From Acidovorax sp. YS12 (GTDB lineage Bacteria > Pseudomonadota > Gammaproteobacteria > Burkholderiales > Burkholderiaceae_C), in the NCBI GenBank assembly GCA_021496925.1, contig CP053915.1:1488001-1552000 (forward strand): a stretch of DNA of 64,000 bases, given 5' to 3'. Position 1 is the first letter of the stretch, and each line of letters starts with the position of its first letter. A program made the translations under genes and the position numbers. This document shows positions 1 through 7,997 of the stretch, piece by piece. The notes under the pieces were generated by a model, which was not told where the DNA came from, searched no databases, and saw nothing but the letters and a program-made list of their open reading frames with translations.

Positions 1-792
1 CTGCGCGAATCCGCCACCAACGGCAAGGCCAACGCGACCAAGGACGGCTCCGACAGCCAGTTCCTGGGTTCAGCCGGCCTGGTGTGGACGCCTTCCAGCC
101 GCCTGGCGCTGCGCGCCAACGTCTCGCAGGGCTACATCTACCCGACGCTGGGCCAGCTTTTCCTGACCACCACCGGCGGCGGCACCACGCTGACCGGCAA
201 CCCCGACCTGAAGCCCGAGACATCGACCACCTACGAACTGGGCGCGCGCTACGCGGCCGACGGCACGGTGCTGGACGCCACGCTGTTCCACGCCCGCTCG
301 AAGGACTACATCGCCACCGTGTCCTCCGGCACCACGGGCACGTACCAGAACGTCGATGCCGCGCACAGCTCGGGCCTGGAGCTGTACGCCGAGCACGCGC
401 TCGGCGCATGGGGCCTGACGCCGTACACCTCGTTCGCCGCCATGCGCCGCCAGCTGCGCTACGGCAATGGCTACAACACGTATGACGGCGGCTCGCCCAC
501 GTTCTCCGGCAAGCTCGGGCTGCGCAAGGACTGGCGCTGGGACCACATCACGGGCAGCGTGGACCTGTTCGTGCGCGGCGAAAGCAAGGTCGAGCTGCGT
601 GGCGACACCGGCACGCTGGCCGGTTCGGCCGCCGGCTACGGCACGCTCAACCTGCGCGCCCATGCGGACTTCGGCGCCGGCCTGGGCATGGTGGCCGAGC
701 TCAACAACCTGACCGACCGCCGCTACGCCCCGTATGGACAGATGCCGGGCGCGGAGCGCTCGCTGAACCTGTTCGTGACCAAGAAGTTCTGA
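1..792 (+). CDS. TonB-dependent outer-membrane receptor, C-terminal part (5' end cut by window)
   Basis: Open from base 1 in frame 1 to a TGA at 790-792, so about 263 residues of a longer protein. The visible part is the beta-barrel of a TonB-dependent receptor: alternating aromatic strands, the NPDLKPE and TTYELGARY segments typical of the late barrel, the LNNLTDRRY turn near the end, and a terminal Phe (TKKF) as expected for a BAM-recognised outer-membrane protein. The plug domain and signal peptide lie outside the window, so the ligand cannot be named. An apparent GTG start at 82 is internal to the frame and is not a real start. A strong terminator follows directly. Confidence 0.85.
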   Translation: MRESATNGKANATKDGSDSQFLGSAGLVWTPSSRLALRANVSQGYIYPTLGQLFLTTTGGGTTLTGNPDLKPETSTTYELGARYAADGTVLDATLFHARSKDYIATVSSGTTGTYQNVDAAHSSGLELYAEHALGAWGLTPYTSFAAMRRQLRYGNGYNTYDGGSPTFSGKLGLRKDWRWDHITGSVDLFVRGESKVELRGDTGTLAGSAAGYGTLNLRAHADFGAGLGMVAELNNLTDRRYAPYGQMPGAERSLNLFVTKKF

Positions 793-828
793 GCAGGCCT
801 GCCGCCATCCCGGAAAGCGCTTGCCCGG

Positions 829-862
829 AAAACAAAACCGCCCCAGGGCGGTTTTGTTTTTT
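829..862. terminator. bidirectional rho-independent terminator between convergent genes
   Basis: A near-perfect palindrome: AAAACAAAACCGCCC at 829-843 pairs with GGGCGGTTTTGTTTT at 846-860 across a tiny loop. It has an A tract on one side and a T tract on the other, so it can terminate both the receptor gene (plus) and the fumarase gene (minus), which converge here. Confidence 0.85.
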
Positions 863-883
863 CACAGAAGGCAAGATGCCCCG

Positions 884-2443
884 TCAGGCCGATGCCACTT
901 CAATGCCCTTGAACTCCCCGCTGGCAATGCGCTTGCTCCATTCCGCCGGGCCGGTGATGTGGGCGCTGGTGCCGCCCGCGTCCACGGCCACGGTGACGGG
1001 CATGTCCACCACGTCGAACTCGTAGATGGCTTCCATGCCCAGGTCCTCGAAGCCGACGACCTTGGCCTGCTTGATGGCCTTGCTGACCAGGTAGGCGGCG
1101 CCGCCCACGGCCATGAGGTAAGCGCTCTTGTGGTTCTTGATGCTCTCGATGGCCACGGGGCCGCGCTCGGCCTTGCCGATCATGGCGATGAGGCCGGTTC
1201 TCTCCAGCATCATGTCGGTGAACTTGTCCATGCGCGTGGCGGTGGTGGGGCCGGCGGGGCCCACAGCCTCATCGCCCACGGGATCCACGGGGCCCACGTA
1301 GTAGATGACGCGGTTGGTGAAGTCCACGGGCAGCTTCTCACCCTTGGCCAGCATGTCCTGGATGCGCTTGTGCGCGGCGTCGCGGCCGGTGAGCATCTTG
1401 CCGTTCAGCAGCAGCGTGTCGCCGGGCTTCCAGCTCGCCACCTCTTCCTTGGTCAGCGTATTCAGATCGACGCGCTTGGACTTGTTGTAGTCGGGCTCCC
1501 AGTCGATCTTGGGCCACAGGTCCAGGCTGGGCGCCTCCAGGTACACGGGGCCGCTGCCGTCCAGCACGAAGTGCGCGTGGCGCGTGGCGGCGCAGTTGGG
1601 GATCATGGCCACGGGCTTGCTGGCCGCGTGCGTGGGATACATCTTGATCTTGATGTCCAGCACGGTAGCGAGGCCGCCCAGGCCCTGCGCGCCGATGCCC
1701 AGCGCGTTGACCTTCTCGTACAGCTCCAGGCGCAGCTCTTCCACCTGGTCCAGCTTCTCGCCGCGCGCGGCCTTGGCCTGCAGCGCGTACATGTCCAGGT
1801 CTTCCATCAGGCTTTCCTTGGCCAGCAGCACGGCCTTCTCCGCCGTGCCGCCGATGCCGATGCCCAGCATGCCGGGCGGGCACCAGCCCGCACCCATCGT
1901 GGGCACGGTCTTGAGCACCCAGTCCACCAGGTTGTCGCTGGGATTCATCATGACCATCTTGGACTTGTTCTCGCTGCCGCCGCCCTTGGCGGCCACGGTC
2001 ACGTCCACCGCGCTGCCGGGCACGATCTGCACGCTGATGACGGCGGGGGTGTTGTCCTTGGTGTTCTTGCGGGCGAACTGCGGGTCGGCGACGACCGAGG
2101 CACGCAGCGTGTTGTCCGGGTGGTTGTAGCCGCGGCGCACGCCTTCGTTGATGGCGTCTTCCAGGCCCAGGCCGGCGGGAAAGCCTTCCCAGCGCACGTC
2201 CATGCCGACCTTCAGGAAGACGTTGACGATGCCGGTGTCCTGGCAGATCGGGCGGTGGCCCGTGGCGCTCATCTTGCTGTTGGTGAGGATCTGCGCCATC
2301 GCGTCCTTGGCCGCCGGGCTCTGCTCGCGCTCGTAGGCGCGGGCCAGGTGCTGGATGTAGTCGGCGGGGTGGTAGTAGCTGATGTACTGCAGGGACGCGG
2401 CAATGGATTCCACGAGGTCGTGGTACCGGATGGTGGTGCTCAT
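884..2443 (-). CDS. fumA: fumarate hydratase, class I ([4Fe-4S], homodimeric type)
   Basis: 519 residues read from the ATG at 2441-2443; the frame is open 30 codons further upstream, but those codons do not look like protein of this family. Catalyses fumarate + water to malate in the TCA cycle, in the cytosol. Three cysteines in the contexts expected for the Fe-S cluster are visible: C67 (PICQDTG), C188 (GWCPPGM) and C284 (PNCAATR). The GIGIGGTAEKA stretch and the C-terminal domain with AHITGPAEW are typical of the class. It is divergent from the iron-free class II enzyme fumC, with 217 bp between. The labile Fe-S cluster makes this the iron-dependent partner of the pair. Confidence 0.93.
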   Translation of the reverse strand: MSTTIRYHDLVESIAASLQYISYYHPADYIQHLARAYEREQSPAAKDAMAQILTNSKMSATGHRPICQDTGIVNVFLKVGMDVRWEGFPAGLGLEDAINEGVRRGYNHPDNTLRASVVADPQFARKNTKDNTPAVISVQIVPGSAVDVTVAAKGGGSENKSKMVMMNPSDNLVDWVLKTVPTMGAGWCPPGMLGIGIGGTAEKAVLLAKESLMEDLDMYALQAKAARGEKLDQVEELRLELYEKVNALGIGAQGLGGLATVLDIKIKMYPTHAASKPVAMIPNCAATRHAHFVLDGSGPVYLEAPSLDLWPKIDWEPDYNKSKRVDLNTLTKEEVASWKPGDTLLLNGKMLTGRDAAHKRIQDMLAKGEKLPVDFTNRVIYYVGPVDPVGDEAVGPAGPTTATRMDKFTDMMLERTGLIAMIGKAERGPVAIESIKNHKSAYLMAVGGAAYLVSKAIKQAKVVGFEDLGMEAIYEFDVVDMPVTVAVDAGGTSAHITGPAEWSKRIASGEFKGIEVASA

Positions 2444-2536
2444 GGTGGGGGGCTGTAGTTGTTGGGAAAACGAATGCTCCTGGATTATCGCCGCGCACCC
2501 TTGCGCAAAGCTGATACCCGGTTTGCCGCGCACCCC

Positions 2537-2555
2537 ATGAATGAGAATGGTTTTC
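2537..2555. promoter_or_regulatory. candidate Fur box in the fumA-fumC divergent region
   Basis: ATGAATGAGAATGGTTTTC matches about 12 of 19 positions of the classical Fur consensus (GATAATGATAATCATTATC) by eye and sits in an AT-rich patch of an otherwise GC-rich gap, about 105 bp upstream of the fumC start. It could repress the fumC/fecIR transcript when iron is plentiful. It is a pattern match only. Confidence 0.5.
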
Positions 2556-2660
2556 GTTTTATGTATGCTTGCCGGTGGCTGCCCGAACCACCGCTGCGGG
2601 CGGCGCCTGCGTTTTCATTCCTGACCTTCTCCATTCGTTGTCCATCGGAACCCGCCTGAC

Positions 2661-4058
2661 ATGACCACCCGCAATGCCTCCCGCATCGAACGTGACACCT
2701 TCGGCCCCATCGAAGTCCCCGCCGACAAGCTCTGGGGCGCGCAGACGCAGCGCTCGCTGCAGAACTTCGACATCTCCGGCGAGCGCCAACCGCGCGAGGT
2801 CATCCGTGCGCTGGCGCAGGTCAAGCGCGCCTCGGCCGCCGTCAACCACGCGCTGGGCCTGCTCGACGCGAAGAAGAAGGACGCCATCGTCGCCGCCGCG
2901 CAGGAAGTCATCGACGGCAAGCACCCCGATGAATTCCCCCTCGTGGTCTGGCAGACCGGCTCGGGCACGCAGACCAACATGAACCTCAACGAAGTCATCG
3001 CCAACCGCGCCAGCGAGCTGCTGGGCGGCGAGCGCGGCGAAGGCCGCCTGGTGCACCCCAACGACGACGTGAACAAGAGCCAGTCGAGCAACGACGTGTT
3101 CCCCACCGCATCGCACGTCGCGGCCGTGGATGCGCTCACTAACAAGCTGCTGCCCGCCATCGAGGTGCTGCGCAAAACCCTGGCGCAAAAGGCCAAGGAC
3201 TTCGACGGCATCGTCAAGATCGGCCGCACCCATTTGCAGGACGCCACGCCGCTCACGCTGGGCCAGGAAATTTCGGGCTGGGTTGCCCAGCTGGAGCACG
3301 GCGCCCGGCACGTGAAGGACGCGCTGCCGCACCTCTACGAACTCGCGCTCGGCGGCACCGCCGTGGGCACGGGCCTGAACGCGCCCAAGGGCTACGCCGA
3401 AGGCGTGGCCCAGGAACTGGCCGCCATCACCGGCCTGCCCTTCGTCACCTCGCCCAACAAGTTCGAGTCGCTGGCCACGCAGGACGCGCTGGTGCACGCC
3501 CACGGCGCGCTCAAGACCCTGGCCGCCAGCATGAACAAGATCGCCAACGACGTGCGCTGGCTCGCCAGCGGCCCGCGCAGCGGCATCGGCGAGCTGAGCA
3601 TCCCGGAGAACGAGCCCGGCTCGTCCATCATGCCCGGCAAGGTCAACCCCACGCAGAGCGAGGCCGTCACCATGCTGGCCGCGCAGGTCATGGGCAACGA
3701 CGTGGCCATCAACATCGGCGGCATGTCGGGCAACTTCGAGCTGAACGTGTTCCGCCCGCTCGTCGCGCACAACTTCCTGCAGAGCGTGCGCCTGCTGGCC
3801 GACGGCATCGTGAGCTTCAACGACAACTGCGCCGTGGGCATCGAGCCGAATCGCGAACGCATCGACTACCTGGTCAAGCAGTCGCTGATGCTGGTGACCG
3901 CGCTGAACCCGCACATCGGCTACGACAAGGCCGCCTACATCGCCAAGAAGGGCCACAAGGAAGGCACCAGCCTGCGCGAGGCGGCCATTGCCTCGGGCCA
4001 CGTCACGGGCGAGCAGTTCGACCAGTGGGTCGTGCCTGAGAACATGGTCGGCCGCTGA
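2661..4058 (+). CDS. fumC: fumarate hydratase, class II (iron-independent)
   Basis: 465 residues, the usual length for FumC. Same reaction as the class I enzyme but with no Fe-S cluster, as a tetramer of the aspartase/fumarase fold. The family signature GSSIMPGKVNPTQ is present, as are the conserved TGSGTQTNMN and SSNDVFPTA blocks that build the active site. The stop is followed only 7 bp later by the start of the FecI-FecR fusion gene, so the two are probably co-transcribed. With the Fur-like box upstream, this suggests induction under iron limitation, replacing the Fe-S enzyme encoded divergently. Confidence 0.96.
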   Translation: MTTRNASRIERDTFGPIEVPADKLWGAQTQRSLQNFDISGERQPREVIRALAQVKRASAAVNHALGLLDAKKKDAIVAAAQEVIDGKHPDEFPLVVWQTGSGTQTNMNLNEVIANRASELLGGERGEGRLVHPNDDVNKSQSSNDVFPTASHVAAVDALTNKLLPAIEVLRKTLAQKAKDFDGIVKIGRTHLQDATPLTLGQEISGWVAQLEHGARHVKDALPHLYELALGGTAVGTGLNAPKGYAEGVAQELAAITGLPFVTSPNKFESLATQDALVHAHGALKTLAASMNKIANDVRWLASGPRSGIGELSIPENEPGSSIMPGKVNPTQSEAVTMLAAQVMGNDVAINIGGMSGNFELNVFRPLVAHNFLQSVRLLADGIVSFNDNCAVGIEPNRERIDYLVKQSLMLVTALNPHIGYDKAAYIAKKGHKEGTSLREAAIASGHVTGEQFDQWVVPENMVGR

Positions 4059-4065
4059 TAACGCC

Positions 4066-5388
4066 ATGACCGCCCAGGCCGCCGCCTCGCCGCTGCTCGC
4101 GAGCTTTCGCGACAGCTACCGCGACCTCGTGCGCTACCTCACGCGCCGCACCGGCAGCGCCGATGAGGCCCGCGACGTGGCGCACGATACCTGGCTGCGT
4201 CTGGCCGACATGGGCCTGCGCGACACCCCGCCCGTGCAGTGCGAATCCGAGGCCCGCGCCTACGTCTTCACCATGGCGCGCAACCTCGTCACCGACCGCC
4301 GCCGCCACGACAGCGTGACGCAGCGCCACGCGCAGGCGCTGCCCGGCGTGGGCCAGGGCGTGCCCGACGAGTCCGAGGCGCTGATGTACCGCCAGGCCAT
4401 CGACGCGGTCGAGGCCGCGCTGGCCACCGTGCCCGAGCGCGCGCGCCAGGTCTTCCTACGCCACCGCGTCAACGGCGAGGACCAGGGCGCGCTGGCGGCG
4501 GAGTTCGGCATCTCGCGCAACATGGTCGAGCGCGACATGATGCTGGCCATGGACCGCGTGCAGGCTGCCATGGAGCGCTGGCACGGCGGCGCGCCGCAAG
4601 CCAAGCGCGGCAGCGGGCGTCGCCGCGCGCTCTCGGCCCTGCTCGGCGTGGCGGGCCTAGGCGTGCTGGGCTCCGGCGCATGGCGCGCCCTGCGCCTGCT
4701 CCTACCCCAGTGGCAGCACCTGGCCGCCACCGGCCACGGGCAGACGCTGCGCCAGCCGCTGCCCGACGGCGGCAGCGTCACGCTCGACGCGCAAAGCCGC
4801 GTGCAACTGGCCTACTACGCCGCGCGGCGCAGCGCGCAACTGCTCGCGGGCGCGGCATTCTTCGACGTGGCGCGCGACGCGGAGCGCCCCTTCGTCGTGG
4901 ACGTGCCGCAATCCGGGAGTGGCGGCGACGGCGGCGTGCGCGTTACCGTGCTCGGCACGCGCTTCGGCGTCGAGCGCCTGCCAGGCGGCGACGTGGAAGT
5001 ACAGGTCGAATCCGGGCACGTGCGCGTCGAATCCCTTGGTGCGGACGGCGAGGTGCGCGCCGCACACGAACTGCACCCGGGCCAGGCCCTGCGCGTGCCA
5101 ATGGCCCCCGGGAAAGGCCCCGCCGCCCCGCAGGTACGCTCCGGCGTGCCCGCCGCCCCCTGGCGCCAGGGCGTGGTGGCCCTGAACGACGTGCCGCTGG
5201 GCGAAGCCGTGGAGCGCCTGCGCCGCTACCTGCCGCGCCCCGTGGACGTGGATGGCGGCGCAGCGGCGCTGCGCCTGTCGGGCCAGGTGCGCATCGCACA
5301 GGCCGAGGACTTCGTGCGCGCCCTGCCATCCGCCGTGCCCGTGCGCGTGCGGCTGGCCCAGGGGCGCTGGAGCGTCGCGGCCCGCTGA
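4066..5388 (+). CDS. single-protein ECF sigma factor / FecR-type sensor fusion
   Basis: 440 residues from the ATG at 4066, 7 bp after fumC; an upstream in-frame start at 3988 lies inside fumC and is rejected. Residues about 10-80 look like FecI-type sigma region 2 (RYLTRRTGSADEARDVAHDT) and about 112-165 like region 4 (PERARQVFLRHR, then an HTH ending SRNMVERD). A basic patch and one hydrophobic segment (about 188-206) follow, then a periplasmic FecR-like domain (about 220-345) and an STN-like C-terminal domain (about 368-436). The DUF4880-type anti-sigma domain normally at the FecR N terminus is not obvious. A natural precedent is IutY of Pseudomonas putida. The likely target is the TonB receptor gene downstream. 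Confidence 0.85.
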   Translation: MTAQAAASPLLASFRDSYRDLVRYLTRRTGSADEARDVAHDTWLRLADMGLRDTPPVQCESEARAYVFTMARNLVTDRRRHDSVTQRHAQALPGVGQGVPDESEALMYRQAIDAVEAALATVPERARQVFLRHRVNGEDQGALAAEFGISRNMVERDMMLAMDRVQAAMERWHGGAPQAKRGSGRRRALSALLGVAGLGVLGSGAWRALRLLLPQWQHLAATGHGQTLRQPLPDGGSVTLDAQSRVQLAYYAARRSAQLLAGAAFFDVARDAERPFVVDVPQSGSGGDGGVRVTVLGTRFGVERLPGGDVEVQVESGHVRVESLGADGEVRAAHELHPGQALRVPMAPGKGPAAPQVRSGVPAAPWRQGVVALNDVPLGEAVERLRRYLPRPVDVDGGAAALRLSGQVRIAQAEDFVRALPSAVPVRVRLAQGRWSVAAR

Positions 5389-5406
5389 GCCATCCAAGAA
5401 TTCAAG

Positions 5407-5451
5407 CAAAAATGGCCTCCAGCGCTTGTCCAGCAAGCGCTAGAAGCTACT
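5407..5451 (+). repeat. dispersed hairpin repeat, copy A
   Basis: Intergenic copy between the sigma/sensor fusion and its receptor gene. The core GCGCTTG-TCCAG-CAAGCGC folds into a stem of 7-8 bp, preceded by AAAATGGCCTCCA and followed by AGAAGCTA. It is the cleanest copy in the window and serves as the reference for the others. Confidence 0.8.
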
Positions 5452-5480
5452 GTTCTTGTAGCAACCGAAATTTCCATTCA

Positions 5481-5506
5481 GGAAACAAAGGCCCTGGTTC
5501 GTTGTA
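5481..5506 (+). promoter_or_regulatory. tentative FecI-type ECF promoter ahead of the TonB receptor
   Basis: GGAAAC at 5481 followed after 13 bp by CGTTGTA at 5500 resembles the GGAAA/CGT layout of iron-starvation sigma promoters, though the spacer is shorter than usual. It lies 23-48 bp upstream of the receptor start, where a promoter for the fusion sigma factor would be expected. Weak evidence. Confidence 0.25.
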
Positions 5507-5528
5507 GCGGTGAAAGGAAAACCACCTC

Positions 5529-7934
5529 ATGCAACGCAACCGCTTCCGCCTCACCCTGACCGCCGCCGCGCTGGCCGCCCTGTGCCTGCACGCGAACGCG
5601 CAGACCGCGCAGTTCGACATCCCCGCCCAGCCCCTGGCCGACGCGCTGGCGCGCTTCGCCCAGCAGTCGGGCGTGCAACTCGTGTTCTCGCCCGCCCTGG
5701 GCACGGGCAAGACGAGCCAGCCGGTGCATGGCGCGCACAACGCCGAGGCAGCGCTGCGCCAACTGCTGCGCGGCTCCGGCCTGGAGGCGCGGCACAACGG
5801 GGCGACGTGGACGCTGGCTCCCGCCCCCTTGGGGGCGGACACCACCCTGGGCGAAGTCAAGGTGACGGGACAGACCGAGCGCAACGCCGCCACGGAAGAC
5901 TCGGGCTCTTACGCCACGCGCGGTGCCACCTTGTTCAAAGGCGTGCAATCCCTGAAGGACATCCCGCAGTCCGTCACCGTGATCACACGGCAGCAAATGG
6001 ACGATCAAGGGCTGGAAACGGTGGAGGAGGTCTTGGCAAACACCCCTGGCGTCACTGTTTACAAGCGGCCAGGCGGCGGAAGCGACTTTTATTCACGCGG
6101 ATTCCAGGCCCCCAACATCCAATACGATGGCGTGCCGCTGCTGCGCACTTCGAGCTGGGGGAATACCTTTACGGCCAGCTCTGCCTATCTGGACCGCATC
6201 GAGGTGCTGCGCGGCGCCCAGGGATTGCTCGAAGGAGCCGGGAATCCCGGAGGTGCCATCAACCTGGTGCGCAAGCGCGGCCTGGCGGAGAAAACGCTCA
6301 AAATCGATGGCCGGATCGGCTCCTGGGACAACTACGGAGCCCGGCTGGAAACTGGCGGAGCCCTGGACAACGAGGGGCGGGTACGCAGCCGCGTCGTGCT
6401 GGACTATGAGGACAAGCGCTCTTTCATCGACACCATCCACGACCGGGGCCTCAACGCCTATGCGGCACTGGATTTCGATGCGACGCCAGATACCAGCGTG
6501 GGATTCGGCATTGCGCATTCGGGCTTGAATGGCGCCAGTTTGACGGGCACCGGCATTCTGCGCCATGCGGATGGGAGTGCCCTGGATATACCCCGCTCCA
6601 CCTATATGGGGGCTGGATGGAATGACGCGAAGCGTCGCGAAACCCAGGTTTTCCTTGACCTGGACCACCGCATCAGTTCCAACTGGAAATTCAAGTTCTC
6701 CAGCACTTACGTCAATGAAAAATATGACTCAACCGAGTCCACCGCCAGTGGAGGTGTTCCCCTGAATGGCGGAACCGTTGGCTCTTGGGGGTATATCTAT
6801 GACTATGGTGCGGAATCCCTGGGTTTCGACGCGACCCTGTCCGGTCGATTCAACACCTTCGGAATAGCACACGATGTGGTGCTGGGCGGAAATTACGCCA
6901 AGCAAAGAAGAGACGATGGGTACATCCAGTACAAAAATCACACGACCTATGACGTCTTCCATCTCAACCATGACGCCCCGAGGCTGGGAACGACCGCGCC
7001 GACGCAAATTGTGGATGCCGAGAGGGAAACGCTGCAAAAGGGCCTGTATGGCATGCTCCGCAGCCACATGACGGACGATCTGGCCCTTGTTCTGGGCGGG
7101 CGTGCCAGCTGGTATCGGTATGCGATGCGCACGGAAATAAGTACGGCCGCGACCACTTACCAGGATATGAAGGAAAAGGGGATTTTCACGCCCTACGCAG
7201 GCGTGGTCTATGCCTTGACGCCCCAGTGGTCGCTTTATGCCAGCTATGCCGATATCTTCCAGCCGCAGACAGCCACGGATGTGCAACTGAACGTCTTGCA
7301 GCCAATCGTGGGCACCAATTACGAAACCGGCATCAAAGGCGAGCTTTTCGATGGAAAACTCAACATATCAACGGCTGTTTTTCGTGTCGACCAGAAGAAC
7401 CGTGCTGTTCGGGACGACGATGCCCCGATGGTCTGCGGCAATGGCGGCAACGGTTATTGCTCGCGTGCCGCAGGCAAGGTTCGCAGCGAAGGCATCGAGA
7501 TGGAAGCACATGGCCAGTTGGCACTCGGCTGGCAAGTCAGCGGGGGTTACACCTACAGCCGCAACGAATATATGGAGGACCGTATTCCATCGAATATTGG
7601 CAAGCCATTCGATTACAACTCGCCCCAGCACATGCTGCGCCTGTGGTCCGACTGGCAACTGCCCGGCGAATGGAGCAAGTGGCGCTTCGGCACCGGCGTC
7701 AATTACCGCAGCAAGCAGAGGACCGGCAATGCCACCAAGGTAGACCCTGTTCAGGGAGGATATTCAATCTGGAATGCACGGGTCGCGTACCAGGTCAACA
7801 AGACCTGGTCTGCCGCATTGAATATCGAGAATTTGTTTGACAAGTATTACTACGCCTCTATTTACAACAGCTACAACGTCAGCCAGTTTGGCGCGCCCCG
7901 CAATTTCCTGCTGACCCTGCGCGGCAACTTCTAA
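5529..7934 (+). CDS. TonB-dependent siderophore receptor with N-terminal signalling (STN) domain
   Basis: 801 residues. A signal peptide (residues 1 to about 24, ending in HANA) precedes an STN domain at about 27-82 (FDIPAQPLADALARFAQQSG). A linker with a possible TonB box (EVKVTG), a plug domain (IPQSVTVITRQQM ... IEVLRGAQGLLEGAG) and a 22-strand-type barrel ending in the terminal Phe of LTLRGNF follow. The STN domain is what lets receptors of the FhuE/FpvA/FecA type signal to a FecR protein, and the adjacent fusion gene is the obvious partner. Substrate is probably a ferric siderophore, not identifiable from sequence. Base use changes within the gene: the STN part is very GC-rich, while the plug and barrel from about 5880 carry many A/T-ending codons. 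Confidence 0.93.
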   Translation: MQRNRFRLTLTAAALAALCLHANAQTAQFDIPAQPLADALARFAQQSGVQLVFSPALGTGKTSQPVHGAHNAEAALRQLLRGSGLEARHNGATWTLAPAPLGADTTLGEVKVTGQTERNAATEDSGSYATRGATLFKGVQSLKDIPQSVTVITRQQMDDQGLETVEEVLANTPGVTVYKRPGGGSDFYSRGFQAPNIQYDGVPLLRTSSWGNTFTASSAYLDRIEVLRGAQGLLEGAGNPGGAINLVRKRGLAEKTLKIDGRIGSWDNYGARLETGGALDNEGRVRSRVVLDYEDKRSFIDTIHDRGLNAYAALDFDATPDTSVGFGIAHSGLNGASLTGTGILRHADGSALDIPRSTYMGAGWNDAKRRETQVFLDLDHRISSNWKFKFSSTYVNEKYDSTESTASGGVPLNGGTVGSWGYIYDYGAESLGFDATLSGRFNTFGIAHDVVLGGNYAKQRRDDGYIQYKNHTTYDVFHLNHDAPRLGTTAPTQIVDAERETLQKGLYGMLRSHMTDDLALVLGGRASWYRYAMRTEISTAATTYQDMKEKGIFTPYAGVVYALTPQWSLYASYADIFQPQTATDVQLNVLQPIVGTNYETGIKGELFDGKLNISTAVFRVDQKNRAVRDDDAPMVCGNGGNGYCSRAAGKVRSEGIEMEAHGQLALGWQVSGGYTYSRNEYMEDRIPSNIGKPFDYNSPQHMLRLWSDWQLPGEWSKWRFGTGVNYRSKQRTGNATKVDPVQGGYSIWNARVAYQVNKTWSAALNIENLFDKYYYASIYNSYNVSQFGAPRNFLLTLRGNF

Positions 7935-7997
7935 CCTTGCGCCGTCAGAGGGCGGGGGCATCGTGAATGCCTCGGCCCATGCGCTCGCGACTCCCCC

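Noticed and set aside
821..2458. 545-residue open frame on the plus strand opposite fumA
   Set aside because: His/Val/Gly-rich shadow of the class I fumarase; no family resemblance, and the minus frame is clearly coding.
2559..4067. 502-residue open frame on the minus strand opposite fumC
   Set aside because: Antisense shadow caused by high GC; the plus strand is an unmistakable FumC.
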